NCBI GenBank assembly: GCA_051656605.1
Contig: JBOGCF010000017.1
Span: forward strand, 124,001-188,000
Direction: 5' to 3'
Source: UBA12018 sp051656605
GTDB taxonomy: Bacteria > Bacteroidota > Bacteroidia > Bacteroidales > CAMTPD01
DNA: 64,000 bases
Shown: piece by piece, positions 8,921 through 18,564 of the stretch
How the letters are laid out: every line of letters starts with the position of its first letter
Numbering within the stretch: position 1 is the stretch's first letter
Made by a program: the position numbers and the translations under genes
Notes under the pieces: model-generated
What the model saw: only the letters and a program-made list of their open reading frames with translations
Databases searched by the model: none
Told to the model about the DNA's origin: nothing

Positions 8921-9463
8921 TTATTCCCCTAAAAAGAGTTTACGCCAAGCCGCGAAGCGTGCTGCGGTTTCTTCTCCATGACGCAATAAACTCTTCTCTA
9001 TTTGATCCGGAGTCTTCTCTTGCCCTAGCTTTGTTTTAGAGTAAAACTTGTCGGCAAAACAGATCAATTGCTCTTCGAGCGAAAGTGGCATCATATCCCG
9101 ATGCGGGATCGGAAGCTTCGAATCGATGATGTGCTGAAGAGACAATCCCGTTCCGGTATGACGTTCGCAAACCAACGCATGCTTTGTTAATCCCTCTTTT
9201 ATTAATAAGTCATGACCTAAGTAACCATGACAAATATATGGACACTCACCATGACAATCGAGATCGGGCGCATTCGTATAAATGATACCAATATCATGCA
9301 GCATGGCCGCTTCCTCAATAAATTGTAGATCTAGATTCATTTCAGGATGCATGGATGCAATCTGTAAAGCTTTCGTTGCCACATCCTTGCTATGCGCTAC
9401 TAATATTTTATATACATCCCGATCTACAGGATAGTACTTCTCTATTATTTCGACAGGATTCAT
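8921..9463 (-). CDS. HD-domain phosphohydrolase
   Basis: 180 residues. The HD motif is present: His in VAHSKDVATKA, the HD pair in AAMLHDIGIIYTN, further His in LGHDLLIKEG, and CERHTG. It also has a Cys-rich segment DCHGECPYICHGY between the HD pair and the next His, which could hold an additional metal. The C-terminal half FADKFYSKTK is typical of small HD/HDIG hydrolases of unknown substrate. The 21-aa tail EETAARFAAWRKLFLGE is amphipathic. It is upstream of lptD on the same strand with a separate promoter. Confidence 0.85.
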   Translation of the reverse strand: MNPVEIIEKYYPVDRDVYKILVAHSKDVATKALQIASMHPEMNLDLQFIEEAAMLHDIGIIYTNAPDLDCHGECPYICHGYLGHDLLIKEGLTKHALVCERHTGTGLSLQHIIDSKLPIPHRDMMPLSLEEQLICFADKFYSKTKLGQEKTPDQIEKSLLRHGEETAARFAAWRKLFLGE

Positions 9464-9485
9464 TCGTTTTATAAATTGTTTTCAG

Positions 9486-9493
9486 CAAAAATA
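9486..9493 (-). promoter_or_regulatory. -7 promoter element of the HD hydrolase gene
   Basis: The minus strand reads TATTTTTG (TAnnTTTG), 23 bp ahead of the ATG. Confidence 0.55.
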
Positions 9494-9711
9494 CAATTGT
9501 TTGTCAAAGGAGCACGCTATTTCGCTAGATAGCTTTTGTCTTAAGACACTAAAAAAAGAAGGATTACCTCTTTTACTCCTCACTGGAAGGATATAAAAGA
9601 AGCAATCCTAGCTTATACACCGTTTAAACTTAACTAATAAGAAAATTGAATTACCAAATTGATTTGGAATGAAAAACTTCTAATGAGTTGAACTTTTGTA
9701 CGCAATTTACA

Positions 9712-9719
9712 TACATTTG
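9712..9719 (+). promoter_or_regulatory. -7 promoter element of the namZ-like gene, with -33 TTG
   Basis: TACATTTG, with TTG at 9688-9690 about 21 nt upstream: a full Bacteroidota promoter. It places the start codon at 9747 rather than the upstream in-frame 9696. Confidence 0.75.
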
Positions 9720-9746
9720 CTGGTGAAACATTTCAAGAATCAATCT

Positions 9747-10943
9747 ATGTCTAACAGAATTCGATCATTTATACTTATTCTTTGCTGCATTTGCACATCT
9801 GTAATACAGATTGCTGCAAAAGAGACCGGCAAAACAGTAACCGTAGGAGCGGAACGCTTTGACATTTTATTGCCTTTGCTACAAAACAAGCGCGTTGCAC
9901 TGCTCGTAAACCAAACATCTACAGTTGGTAAAAACCAAACTCACTTGCTCGACGCTTTGCTCGCAAAAGGAGTTGACGTAGTTTGCGTATTTGCTCCCGA
10001 GCATGGATTCAGAGGAAATGCCGATGCGGGCGAACTTGTAAAGAACGGAAAAGACAGTAAAACCGGCGTAGATATCGTTTCTATCTATGGCAAGAATAAA
10101 AAACCAAGTGCAGAAACCATGCACAAAATAGATGCAGTCGTATTCGACATACAAGATGTGGGTACCCGATTCTATACCTACATCAGCAGTATGCATTATG
10201 TGATGGAAGCTTGTGCCGAAAACAACAAAGACTTTATTGTGCTAGACAGGCCTAATCCTTGCGACTATGTTGACGGTCCCATCTTAGAACCTGCCTACAA
10301 ATCTTTTGTCGGAATGCATCCGATACCGGTACTGCACGGTCTTACAGTAGGAGAACTGGCTCAAATGATCAATGGAGAAAAGTGGTTGAAGTCGCAACCT
10401 GCAACTTGCAAACTCACCGTCGTTCCGATGCTGGATTGGGAACACGGACAAGCCTATTCGCTGCCCATCAAACCGTCGCCCAATTTACCAAACGACCAGT
10501 CTATTGCCCTATATCCTTCTTTGTGTTTATTCGAAGCAACCAAGGTAAGCATCGGTCGCGGCACTTACTTTCCATTTCAGGTCATAGGATTCCCTAATTC
10601 GAAGTATGGATCTTTTAAATTTACACCTGTTGCCTTGGAAGGGTTTGATAAGAATCCGTTGCAAAAAGATAAAGTATGCTATGGAGTAGACCTGCGCAAG
10701 GTTACTCCTCCCACTGGCTTTTCTTTGCAATACTTCATCGACTTCTACAACAAGTCGGGACAAAAAGAACTTTTCTTTGACCGCCCAAAATGGTTCGACT
10801 TACTTACCGGAACCTCGAAACTCCGCCAAGCGATTGTTGCCGGCAAATCAGAGCAACAAATCAAAAGCGAATGGCAACCGGCATTGCAGCGTTACAAACA
10901 AATGCGCTCGCAATACTTGCTATATCCCGACAATAGAAATTAA
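9747..10943 (+). CDS. DUF1343 / NamZ-type exo-beta-N-acetylmuramidase (GH171)
   Basis: 398 residues from the ATG at 9747 (MSNRIRSFILILCCIC), with an N-terminal signal peptide ending near IAAKE. The body matches DUF1343: NKRVALLVNQTSTVGKNQTHLLDAL, VFAPEHGFRGNADAGE, DIQDVGTRFYTYISSMHYVMEAC, DRPNP, and GRGTYFPFQVIG. The family was shown in Bacillus NamZ to release N-acetylmuramic acid from peptidoglycan fragments. In Bacteroidota it probably serves wall recycling or scavenging in the periplasm. It is a single-gene unit with its own promoter and terminator. The conserved EHGFRG and GRGT blocks are intact. Confidence 0.92.
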   Translation: MSNRIRSFILILCCICTSVIQIAAKETGKTVTVGAERFDILLPLLQNKRVALLVNQTSTVGKNQTHLLDALLAKGVDVVCVFAPEHGFRGNADAGELVKNGKDSKTGVDIVSIYGKNKKPSAETMHKIDAVVFDIQDVGTRFYTYISSMHYVMEACAENNKDFIVLDRPNPCDYVDGPILEPAYKSFVGMHPIPVLHGLTVGELAQMINGEKWLKSQPATCKLTVVPMLDWEHGQAYSLPIKPSPNLPNDQSIALYPSLCLFEATKVSIGRGTYFPFQVIGFPNSKYGSFKFTPVALEGFDKNPLQKDKVCYGVDLRKVTPPTGFSLQYFIDFYNKSGQKELFFDRPKWFDLLTGTSKLRQAIVAGKSEQQIKSEWQPALQRYKQMRSQYLLYPDNRN

Positions 10944-10960
10944 ACCTATAAAAACTCAAC

Positions 10961-10994
10961 GGCCGTTTTGTTTCGTTCACGCGACAAAACGGCT
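10961..10994 (+). terminator. terminator of the namZ-like gene
   Basis: GGCCGTTTTGT pairs with ACAAAACGGCT (one G-U) around a 12-nt loop, followed by GTTTCATTTT. It is 17 bp after the stop codon. Confidence 0.65.
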
Positions 10995-11070
10995 GTTTCA
11001 TTTTGAAAACCTTTAGGCCTACTACTTATCCGCATACTTTTGAGCTTGGAACTATTTACAAATTCAAAAT

Positions 11071-14000
11071 ATGTTTAGCAAGATTGTCCACTTTTCAATT
11101 AAGAAGAAGTTGTTTGTCGGACTCACAACCTTCTTTCTTTTTTGCGCAGGTATCTATGCCATGCTAACCCTGCCAATCGATGCCGTTCCTGATATTACCA
11201 ATAATCAGGTTCAGATCGTAACCATCTCTCCTACCCTTGCCCCGCAAGAAGTAGAACAGTTAATCACTTTCCCGATCGAGGTCGCGATGTCCAACATCAT
11301 GAATGTCGAGGAGATTCGCTCCGTTTCGCGTTTCGGGCTTTCGCTTGTTACGGTCGTTTTCAACGATCACGTTCCTACTTTGGACGCACGACAATTGATC
11401 AACGAGCAAATACAAAAGGTTGCCGGAGAAATTCCTCCCGGACTAGGCACGCCTGAACTTATGCCGATTACGACCGGACTCGGTGAAATCTATCAATACT
11501 CCCTGCAAGTAGAGCCGGGCTATGAAGATAAGTTCGATGCCATGACACTGCGTACCATTCAAGATTGGATCGTTAAACGCCAACTGTCGGGCATACCCGG
11601 AATTGTCGAAATCAATAGCTTTGGTGGTTACCTTAAGCAATACGAAGTTGGTGTAGACCCCGATAAGATCAGAGCACTAGACATTACGCTCGACGAAATC
11701 TTTGAAGCACTGAACAAAAACAACCAAAATACCGGAGCCAGCTACATCGAAAAGCATCACAATGCTTACTACATTCGCTCTTCGGGCTTGATGAATAACC
11801 TTGACGACATCAATAACACCGTAATTACAACCCGCGACGGCGCTCCTATTTTGATCAGTGATGTTGCTGACGTACAATTTGGAAATGCCAAACGATTTGG
11901 CGCGATGACCAAAGACGGTAAAGGAGAATGCGTGGGCGGTATTGCGATGATGCTAAAAGGAGCAAACGCAAATGTGGTGACAGCCGACCTTGAAGAACGC
12001 GTAGCCGAACTACAGTCTATGCTTCCCGAAGGCGTTACGCTTGAGCCTTACTTGAATCGTTCGGCTCTCGTTACTCGTAACATTTCTACCGTAGTATTCA
12101 ACCTCGTAGAAGGTGCTATTATTGTATTCCTTGTATTGATTATTTTCTTGGGCAACTTCCGTGCCGGCGTTATCGTTGCATCGGTTATTCCGCTTACCAT
12201 GCTGTTCGCTTTCATTTTGATGCGCCTTTTCAATGTTTCGGCCAATTTGATGTCGCTCGGAGCCATCGACTTTGGTATCGTGGTAGACGGATCCATTGTA
12301 ATCATTGAAGGTATCCTAGCCCATATTTATAGCAGCAAGTTCAAAGGAAAAACACTTACCAAGGAAGAGATGGATAAAGAAGTAGAGCGCGGAGCCAACA
12401 AGGTGGTACGCTCGGCTACATTTGCCGTTTTGATTATCCTTATTGTATTCTTCCCTATTCTCACGCTCACAGGTATCGAAGGAAAATACTTTACACCGAT
12501 GGCACAAACATTGGTATTCTGTATTATCGGCGCCTTGCTACTTTCGCTTACCTATGTACCGATGATGTCTTCATTATTCCTTAAACATACCATCGTAAGC
12601 AAACCAACTATCGCGGATAAAATCTTCGACAAGATTCAAAACGTATACATGCCAACTTTGAGCTATTGCCTAAGACACAAAGTGATGACATTGGTCCTTT
12701 CGTTCTCTGCATTAGCTGGTAGTTTATTCTTATTCGGGCGATTGGGAGCCGAGTTTATTCCTACGCTTGATGAAGGAGACTTTGCCATGCAAATGACACT
12801 GCCTGTAGGAAGTTCACTCTCGCAAAGTATCGAACTATCGACCAAAGCAGAACGTGTATTGCTTGAAAGTTTCCCTGAAATCAAACACGTTGTTTCCAAA
12901 ATTGGTACGGCAGAGGTACCTACCGACCCAATGGCGGTAGAAGATGCCGACATCATGATCGTGATGAAACCGTTTAAAGAATGGACCAGCGCAAGCAGTC
13001 GTGCCGAGATGGTAGAAAAGATGAAAGAGCGACTAGCTGCCGTAACCGGAGCAACATTCAACTTTTCACAACCCATCCAGCTTCGCTTCAACGAATTGAT
13101 GACCGGCTCGAAAGCCGACATTGCCATTAAACTTTACGGCGAAGACATGAATGTGCTTTACGACAAAGCAAACGAAGCAGCATCATACATTTCTAAAGTA
13201 AACGGTGCGGCCGACGTTATTGTAGAACAAGTTGTAGGTCTTCCGCAGTTGGTTGTTGAGTTTGATCGTAAACGAATCGCCCAACACGGACTCAATATCG
13301 ACGATTTGAACACGATTGTTCGTACGGCATTTGCAGGAGAAGCAGCCGGTGTAATCTTTGAAAACGAACGTCGTTTCGACTTGGTTGTTCGCTACGTAAG
13401 CAACAAAGCAAACGATGTTAATCTAGATAAGCTTTTTGTACGCACACCATTGGGCGAACAAATCCCACTCTCGGAAGTAGCCAAGACCAAACTGGTAGAA
13501 GGCCCGCTTCAGATCAATCGCGATGCAACAAAACGACGCATTGTGATCGGTGTAAACGTTCGCGACGCCGATGTGCAACAGGTTGTTGCACAAATCCAAG
13601 AGCAGCTCAACAACAACGTAAAACTAGATGCCGGATATCGCTTTACCTATGGCGGACAATTCGAAAACTTACAGAATGCAATCAGCCGTCTTACCATCGT
13701 AATTCCGGTAGCTTTATCGCTGATCTTATTGTTGCTTTTCTTTGCTTTCGGATCCATCACTTATGCGTTGGTTATTTTCAGTACTGTACCTTTATCTTTG
13801 ATTGGAGGTATTACGGCCTTGTGGTTGCGCGGACTTCCGTTTAGCATCTCGGCAGGTGTAGGCTTTATTGCTTTGTTTGGGGTTTCGGTACTTAACGGTA
13901 TCCTGATGATCAATCACTTCAATCAATTGAAAAAGGAGACACGTCTGTCGACCAACCTGATTATATGGAAAGGTTGTCCTCACTTGCTGCGTCCTGTTAT

Positions 14001-15390
14001 GCTCACCGGTTTGGTTGCCTCACTAGGTTTCGTACCGATGGCTATTGCTACATCAGCCGGATCAGAGGTACAACGCCCGCTTGCAACGGTTGTTATCGGC
14101 GGACTTATTGTATCTACTCTGCTTACGCTGATCATTATTCCGATCTTCTACCGCATTGTAAACTCGTTCGAAAAGCAAGGCTTCAAGAAAATCAAACGCT
14201 TCTTCGTTAGTTCGTGTGTATTGCTGGCTATCGTGCTACCAATGCAAGCCCAAACATCCAATCAACAAACAGTTGTAACCCTTGATGAGTGTATTGAGAT
14301 GGCACTGCAAAACAACCCAATGCTCAAGCGTGCAGATGTAGAAATCGACCATGCAAAAGCCGGGCGCGGAGCTGTAGTGGATTTATCGCCAATGGAGTTT
14401 GATTATGCACAAGGACAACTGAACTCCGACGACAAGAAGGACAGACAATACAACCTTTCGCAATCGCTCGGATCACTGATTACGCCTATCTACAAAAATA
14501 AACTTGTAAACAGACAAATCGAAAGTGCACAGATTGGCCGCAAGCTTACCGAAAAGGAGCTGATCGCGGAGGTAAAGAGTGCTTGGAATGAGTTGCTTTA
14601 TGCATTCGAGTTGGAGCGCATCTATACAGAAGAAGCCTCTATGGCGCAAAAAATCCGCAAGTCGGGTGAAGCCAAATACCGTGTAGGCGAGATTACGCTA
14701 CTTGAAAAAAGTATCAGCGATGCCCTTGCTGCCGACATGCAAAACAAGCTGTTTCAGGCGGAACAAAATCGCATCATCGCCACAAATAAACTACGTGCCG
14801 TATGTTTCTCTCCCGTTAGTCTCACTCCGGCAGGTGCACAACTAGAGTTGTTGTCTCCACTTCCGGCTCTTCAGGCAGGCGAAACGTTGCAAAGTCAACG
14901 TATCCAGAGTTTCATCAACGAGCGCAAAGCTGAAGTTTCGATCGAAGCGAGTAAGTTCTTTCCCGAACTATCATTGGGGTATCAAAACCAAAACATATTG
15001 CCACTCAAGGGGCTTCAATCGTGGAGCATCGGTGTATCGTTTCCGGTTTATTTCTTACCGCAACGCAGCCGTATCAAGCAAGCAAAACTGCAAACAACGC
15101 TTGCTCAACTCGAATCGCAAGACATCCATAACCGTTTGCAAAATAAACTCGATGAGTTGAATCTGCAACAACGCAAATACGGACAAACGATCGAGAACTA
15201 TCAAAACTACGGACTTGAGCAGGCTCGTGCGCTACGCAATGCAGCCGAAGCTCAGTTGAAACACGAAGAAAACGATATCAGTGAATTTGTACAAAGCATA
15301 AAGGCTGCGCTCGAACTACAAGTTGGTTACATCGACGCGCTTTATCAATACAACGAATCAATTATCGAATATCAACTTTATCAAAAGTAA
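11071..15390 (+). CDS. cusA: CusA/CzcA heavy-metal RND pump fused to a TolC-like outer-membrane factor
   Basis: 1439 residues. Residues 1-~1040 are a complete HME-RND permease: the N-terminal TM IDAVPDITNNQVQ, the porter domains, and the TM4 proton-relay block AIDFGIVVDGSIVIIEG near residue 400. The second half repeats the same fold, and the RND part ends ...IPIFYRIVNSFEKQ. A signal-peptide-like hydrophobic segment (about 1044-1057, FFVSSCVLLAIVLPMQAQ) leads into a ~380-residue OMF domain with two long-helix repeats (LDECIEMALQNNPMLK...). Role: export of monovalent or divalent metal ions from periplasm/cytosol across the envelope. The fusion explains the absence of a separate cusC gene. cusB follows after 9 bp. 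Confidence 0.93.
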   Translation: MFSKIVHFSIKKKLFVGLTTFFLFCAGIYAMLTLPIDAVPDITNNQVQIVTISPTLAPQEVEQLITFPIEVAMSNIMNVEEIRSVSRFGLSLVTVVFNDHVPTLDARQLINEQIQKVAGEIPPGLGTPELMPITTGLGEIYQYSLQVEPGYEDKFDAMTLRTIQDWIVKRQLSGIPGIVEINSFGGYLKQYEVGVDPDKIRALDITLDEIFEALNKNNQNTGASYIEKHHNAYYIRSSGLMNNLDDINNTVITTRDGAPILISDVADVQFGNAKRFGAMTKDGKGECVGGIAMMLKGANANVVTADLEERVAELQSMLPEGVTLEPYLNRSALVTRNISTVVFNLVEGAIIVFLVLIIFLGNFRAGVIVASVIPLTMLFAFILMRLFNVSANLMSLGAIDFGIVVDGSIVIIEGILAHIYSSKFKGKTLTKEEMDKEVERGANKVVRSATFAVLIILIVFFPILTLTGIEGKYFTPMAQTLVFCIIGALLLSLTYVPMMSSLFLKHTIVSKPTIADKIFDKIQNVYMPTLSYCLRHKVMTLVLSFSALAGSLFLFGRLGAEFIPTLDEGDFAMQMTLPVGSSLSQSIELSTKAERVLLESFPEIKHVVSKIGTAEVPTDPMAVEDADIMIVMKPFKEWTSASSRAEMVEKMKERLAAVTGATFNFSQPIQLRFNELMTGSKADIAIKLYGEDMNVLYDKANEAASYISKVNGAADVIVEQVVGLPQLVVEFDRKRIAQHGLNIDDLNTIVRTAFAGEAAGVIFENERRFDLVVRYVSNKANDVNLDKLFVRTPLGEQIPLSEVAKTKLVEGPLQINRDATKRRIVIGVNVRDADVQQVVAQIQEQLNNNVKLDAGYRFTYGGQFENLQNAISRLTIVIPVALSLILLLLFFAFGSITYALVIFSTVPLSLIGGITALWLRGLPFSISAGVGFIALFGVSVLNGILMINHFNQLKKETRLSTNLIIWKGCPHLLRPVMLTGLVASLGFVPMAIATSAGSEVQRPLATVVIGGLIVSTLLTLIIIPIFYRIVNSFEKQGFKKIKRFFVSSCVLLAIVLPMQAQTSNQQTVVTLDECIEMALQNNPMLKRADVEIDHAKAGRGAVVDLSPMEFDYAQGQLNSDDKKDRQYNLSQSLGSLITPIYKNKLVNRQIESAQIGRKLTEKELIAEVKSAWNELLYAFELERIYTEEASMAQKIRKSGEAKYRVGEITLLEKSISDALAADMQNKLFQAEQNRIIATNKLRAVCFSPVSLTPAGAQLELLSPLPALQAGETLQSQRIQSFINERKAEVSIEASKFFPELSLGYQNQNILPLKGLQSWSIGVSFPVYFLPQRSRIKQAKLQTTLAQLESQDIHNRLQNKLDELNLQQRKYGQTIENYQNYGLEQARALRNAAEAQLKHEENDISEFVQSIKAALELQVGYIDALYQYNESIIEYQLYQK

Positions 15391-15399
15391 CTCCACATC

Positions 15400-16545
15400 A
15401 TGAGAAAAACGATTATATACGTATGCACACTTTGCTTGATGTATGCATGCAACACAGAAAAACAACAAACCGAAGCAATAAGTCAACCGGCAGCCGCATC
15501 TACAGAAGCGGCTTCATCGGTGGCATTTAACGACGAGCAAAAATCACTTGCTCAGATCGAAACTACAACCATGCAAAAGGAGATGATCTCGCACTCCATC
15601 GATTGCAATGGTACCATTCAGGCTCCCCCTCAACAAAAAGCAACGATTACACCTATCGTAGGCGGTGTTGTAAAATCGGTATCGATACTTCCGGGCCAGT
15701 TTGTCAACAAAGGTGCTACCATTGTGACGCTAGATAATCCCGAGTTTATCCAATTGCAGCAAGAGTATCTCGAAAACAATGCAGCGTACAAATACATGCA
15801 AAAAGAGATTACACGCCAGGAGACCTTGAAAAACGAACAGGCTACATCGGGCAAAAAGCTTGAACAAACCATTGCTGAATACGAAACCCTAAAGAGCAAG
15901 TTGCAGGCAGCAGAAGCTCAACTTACCATCTTAGGCATCAATCCGCAAGAGATTCAACGCAACGGAATCATGCCGAGCTTAGCATTGAAAGCTCCAATCT
16001 CCGGATATATCAGCAACGTTGATGTAAACACGGGCAAACTAGTAGAGCCGGGACAAACCATTTGTAACATCATCGACAAGCAAAAACTATATATCAAACT
16101 CATGATCTTCGAAAAGGATCTGCCGGAAGTTGCCATTGGAAATCCTGTTGTATTTAATCTTACCAGCAACATGGATAAACGATACAATGCCAAAATCATT
16201 TCGATCGCTGAAGACGTGAATGCTGAAAACAGAACCACGGAAGCTATTGCCGAAATCGAAGACAAAGCTTCGATCTTCCGTCCGGGTATGTACGTAAATG
16301 CACAAGTAAAAGCAGATAGTCGTGAAACGAGTGTATTGCCAGAGTCGGCATTGATCCGTGAAGGCAGCAACTACTTTGTCTTTACCGATAAAAATGGTCA
16401 ATACCACAGACATCTGGCAGAAAGAGGTATTCTCGACAACGGTAAAGTAGAAATACTAAATGCCTCTATCTTTCCCGAAGGTACAATCTTCGTTTCAAAA
16501 GGAGTCTTTTACGTAAACACGCAATTAGCTCATAAAGAAGAATAG
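15400..16545 (+). CDS. cusB: CusB-type periplasmic adaptor of the metal efflux pump (lipoprotein)
   Basis: 381 residues. A lipoprotein signal (TLCLMYACNTEK, lipid Cys near residue 17) is followed by a low-complexity spacer. The membrane-fusion-protein layout follows: barrel-sandwich halves (TITPIVGGVVKSVSILPGQFVNKG and LKAPISGYISNVDVNTGKLVEPG), an alpha-hairpin between them (residues ~120-180), and a beta-barrel (KLYIKLMIFEKDLPEV). It bridges the RND and OMF parts of the CusA fusion in the periplasm. No N-terminal Met-rich metal-binding block like that of E. coli CusB is obvious, so metal specificity is open. It is co-transcribed with cusA and ends at a strong terminator. Confidence 0.93.
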   Translation: MRKTIIYVCTLCLMYACNTEKQQTEAISQPAAASTEAASSVAFNDEQKSLAQIETTTMQKEMISHSIDCNGTIQAPPQQKATITPIVGGVVKSVSILPGQFVNKGATIVTLDNPEFIQLQQEYLENNAAYKYMQKEITRQETLKNEQATSGKKLEQTIAEYETLKSKLQAAEAQLTILGINPQEIQRNGIMPSLALKAPISGYISNVDVNTGKLVEPGQTICNIIDKQKLYIKLMIFEKDLPEVAIGNPVVFNLTSNMDKRYNAKIISIAEDVNAENRTTEAIAEIEDKASIFRPGMYVNAQVKADSRETSVLPESALIREGSNYFVFTDKNGQYHRHLAERGILDNGKVEILNASIFPEGTIFVSKGVFYVNTQLAHKEE

Positions 16546-16553
16546 CAGCATAC

Positions 16554-16596
16554 AATATACCGGAGTTCGATCAAAGGCTCCGGTATATTGCTTTTT
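16554..16596 (+). terminator. terminator of the cusA-cusB operon
   Basis: A perfect 12-bp stem, AATATACCGGAG with CTCCGGTATATT, a 12-nt loop and GCTTTTTA after it. Confidence 0.85.
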
Positions 16597-16608
16597 AGAG
16601 ACAATCAT

Positions 16609-16616
16609 TATCTTTG
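16609..16616 (+). promoter_or_regulatory. -7 promoter element of the LytS-like kinase gene
   Basis: TATCTTTG, 43 bp ahead of the TTG start. A -33 TTG at 16588-16590 falls in the end of the preceding terminator stem. Confidence 0.7.
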
Positions 16617-16658
16617 TAAGAACCAAACTTTTATACTCACACTACTAAACGCTCCACT

Positions 16659-17741
16659 TTGATTAAGAACATCCAACATATCATAGAACATCACATTCTG
16701 TTTATCCTCATTATTTCAGCAAGTGTTGGTACACTACTGCATCTGCCCGAACTGATCTCTTATATCGAGCAACCGGAAACTACCTCTTTATTTGGCTATA
16801 TCAGCGGAGAAGACTTACTCTCCGAAATCGTATTTACCGTTTTCTCGCTGGTTACATTATTTCTTTTCAACACCTACCTGTTGAAAACTTTTACCCCAGA
16901 CAAGATTACCCGTTGGCGATACATTGCCGCAACCGTCATTTGCATGCTTTTACTAAGCCATGCTTTGGGCCAAGGCTTCTTTTATATGCACACGAACTTT
17001 CACGTTCCCGCTATCAATACGCAGATTCATCACTACCTGCATCCGGTGCGCAACCTTGTAATCGGCATCATCGTGGTAGGCAGTTGTTACATTATGGAGC
17101 TGATACATCAAAAGCAAAAAGTACAGGTCGAAAACGAGAAACTTTCTACCGAAAACATCCTAAATCAGTATGAAGCACTGAAGAACCAACTCAATCCGCA
17201 CATGCTATTCAACTCTCTCAACACGCTACAGTCGCTAGTGCGCGAAGACAAACACATCGCCATTTCATACATTAAGGAGCTTTCGGCCGTGCTACGTTAC
17301 ACACTACACGACAACGAAAACAAAAGCGTAACATTAAAAGAAGAGTTGGACTTTGTGCAAGCCTACATATACTTGCTAAAAATGCGCTTCGAAGATAATC
17401 TTTCGTTTGAGATCAACATCGACGAATCGGTGCTCAACGACACCCTTCCCCCTATGTCTCTGCAATTACTGATCGAGAATGCTGTAAAACACAATGAAAT
17501 AAGCAATAGAAAACCGTTGATGATTCGTGTTGCTCTCACGCCCGACCATTATATTTGTGTAAGCAATCCGATACAGACTAAGCTTTCTACCGAGGCAGGT
17601 ACGGGAATAGGACTTGCCAATCTGTCGAAACGCTATCAATTACTCTACAACAAAGAGATCTTGATATCGGCAGATGAGAAGACATTCGAAGTAAAGCTTC
17701 CTCTCATCAACGAAAAAGGAAACAAACCGGCAATGCTTTAG
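16659..17741 (+). CDS. LytS/YehU-type sensor histidine kinase
   Basis: 360 residues from a TTG start. The N-terminal ~150 residues have four hydrophobic segments (LFILIISASVGTLLHLP, IVFTVFSLVTLFLFNTYLL, AATVICMLLLSHALGQGFF, LVIGIIVVGSCYIMEL). A coiled-coil linker leads to the His_kinase domain with the phosphoacceptor in NQLNPHMLFNSLNTLQSLV (His near residue 180). An ATPase domain follows (LQLLIENAVKHN; GTGIGLANLSKRYQLLY). It senses an unknown envelope or metabolic cue and phosphorylates the LytTR regulator encoded next. It lies downstream of the metal efflux operon but beyond its terminator, so a link to metals is only possible, not shown. Confidence 0.92.
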   Translation: MIKNIQHIIEHHILFILIISASVGTLLHLPELISYIEQPETTSLFGYISGEDLLSEIVFTVFSLVTLFLFNTYLLKTFTPDKITRWRYIAATVICMLLLSHALGQGFFYMHTNFHVPAINTQIHHYLHPVRNLVIGIIVVGSCYIMELIHQKQKVQVENEKLSTENILNQYEALKNQLNPHMLFNSLNTLQSLVREDKHIAISYIKELSAVLRYTLHDNENKSVTLKEELDFVQAYIYLLKMRFEDNLSFEINIDESVLNDTLPPMSLQLLIENAVKHNEISNRKPLMIRVALTPDHYICVSNPIQTKLSTEAGTGIGLANLSKRYQLLYNKEILISADEKTFEVKLPLINEKGNKPAML

Positions 17742-17766
17742 TATCAACCACTACATGTATACAGGA

Positions 17767-18531
17767 ATGAAAAAGGCAATTATCATAGAAGACGAAAAGG
17801 CTGCAGTACGCAACCTCAAGGCTGCGTTGTGTGAAACAGATTATGATGTAGATACAATTGCTTGCCTCGACAGTATTGCCGAAGCGGTAGAATGGTTTTC
17901 TCAAAACCGGCATCCGGATTTGGTTTTTCTAGACATCCATCTTGCCGATGGCTCGGCCTTCGAAATCTTTGAACGTACTACGATTGCTTGCCCGGTTATC
18001 TTCACCACTGCCTATGATGAGTATGCTTTGAAAGCATTCAAAGTAAACAGCATCGACTACTTGCTCAAGCCTATCGATCCGCTAGACTTGAATCGTGCGT
18101 TGGACAAACTGGCACGCTTTAGTAAAACCGAAGAAAAGCCCGACGAATCGTTGCTCCAATTCATCAACAGCTTCAAGCAAGGCAACCAATACAAAACACA
18201 CTTCTTGGTTCCTACACGATCAGACAAACTGATACCTTTGGCCGTAAAAGATATTGCTTGTATTTACATTGAGGCCGGATGCGTAAAAGTAAAAACGCAC
18301 AACGAGACCGAATACACGTTGCAACAAACACTCGACGAACTGCAAGAAAGCCTAGACCCGGCACAGTTCTTTCGAGCAAACAGACAATATATTATCTCGC
18401 GAAGCACTGTAAAAGACATTGACCTATGGTTCAACAACCGACTATCGATCAATCTTCGCGTCACCATGCAAGAACGAATACTGATCAGCAAAGCCAGGTC
18501 TACCGAATTCAAACACTGGCTTACCAGCTAA
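17767..18531 (+). CDS. LytTR-family response regulator
   Basis: 254 residues from the ATG at 17767 (MKKAIIIEDEKAAV); an alternative ATG four codons upstream at 17755 cannot be excluded. The receiver domain has the acidic pair EDE near the N-terminus, the phosphoacceptor Asp near residue 55 in PDLVFLDIHLADG, and the conserved Lys in YLLKPID. The C-terminal LytTR DNA-binding domain runs from about residue 150 (HFLVPTRSDKLIPLAVKDIACIYIE...FFRANRQYIIS). It partners the upstream LytS-like kinase. These regulators bind direct repeats upstream of target promoters; no target site could be recognised here. Confidence 0.93.
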   Translation: MKKAIIIEDEKAAVRNLKAALCETDYDVDTIACLDSIAEAVEWFSQNRHPDLVFLDIHLADGSAFEIFERTTIACPVIFTTAYDEYALKAFKVNSIDYLLKPIDPLDLNRALDKLARFSKTEEKPDESLLQFINSFKQGNQYKTHFLVPTRSDKLIPLAVKDIACIYIEAGCVKVKTHNETEYTLQQTLDELQESLDPAQFFRANRQYIISRSTVKDIDLWFNNRLSINLRVTMQERILISKARSTEFKHWLTS

Positions 18532-18564
18532 TCAACCTATATCTATTAACTCTATTGTTACATC

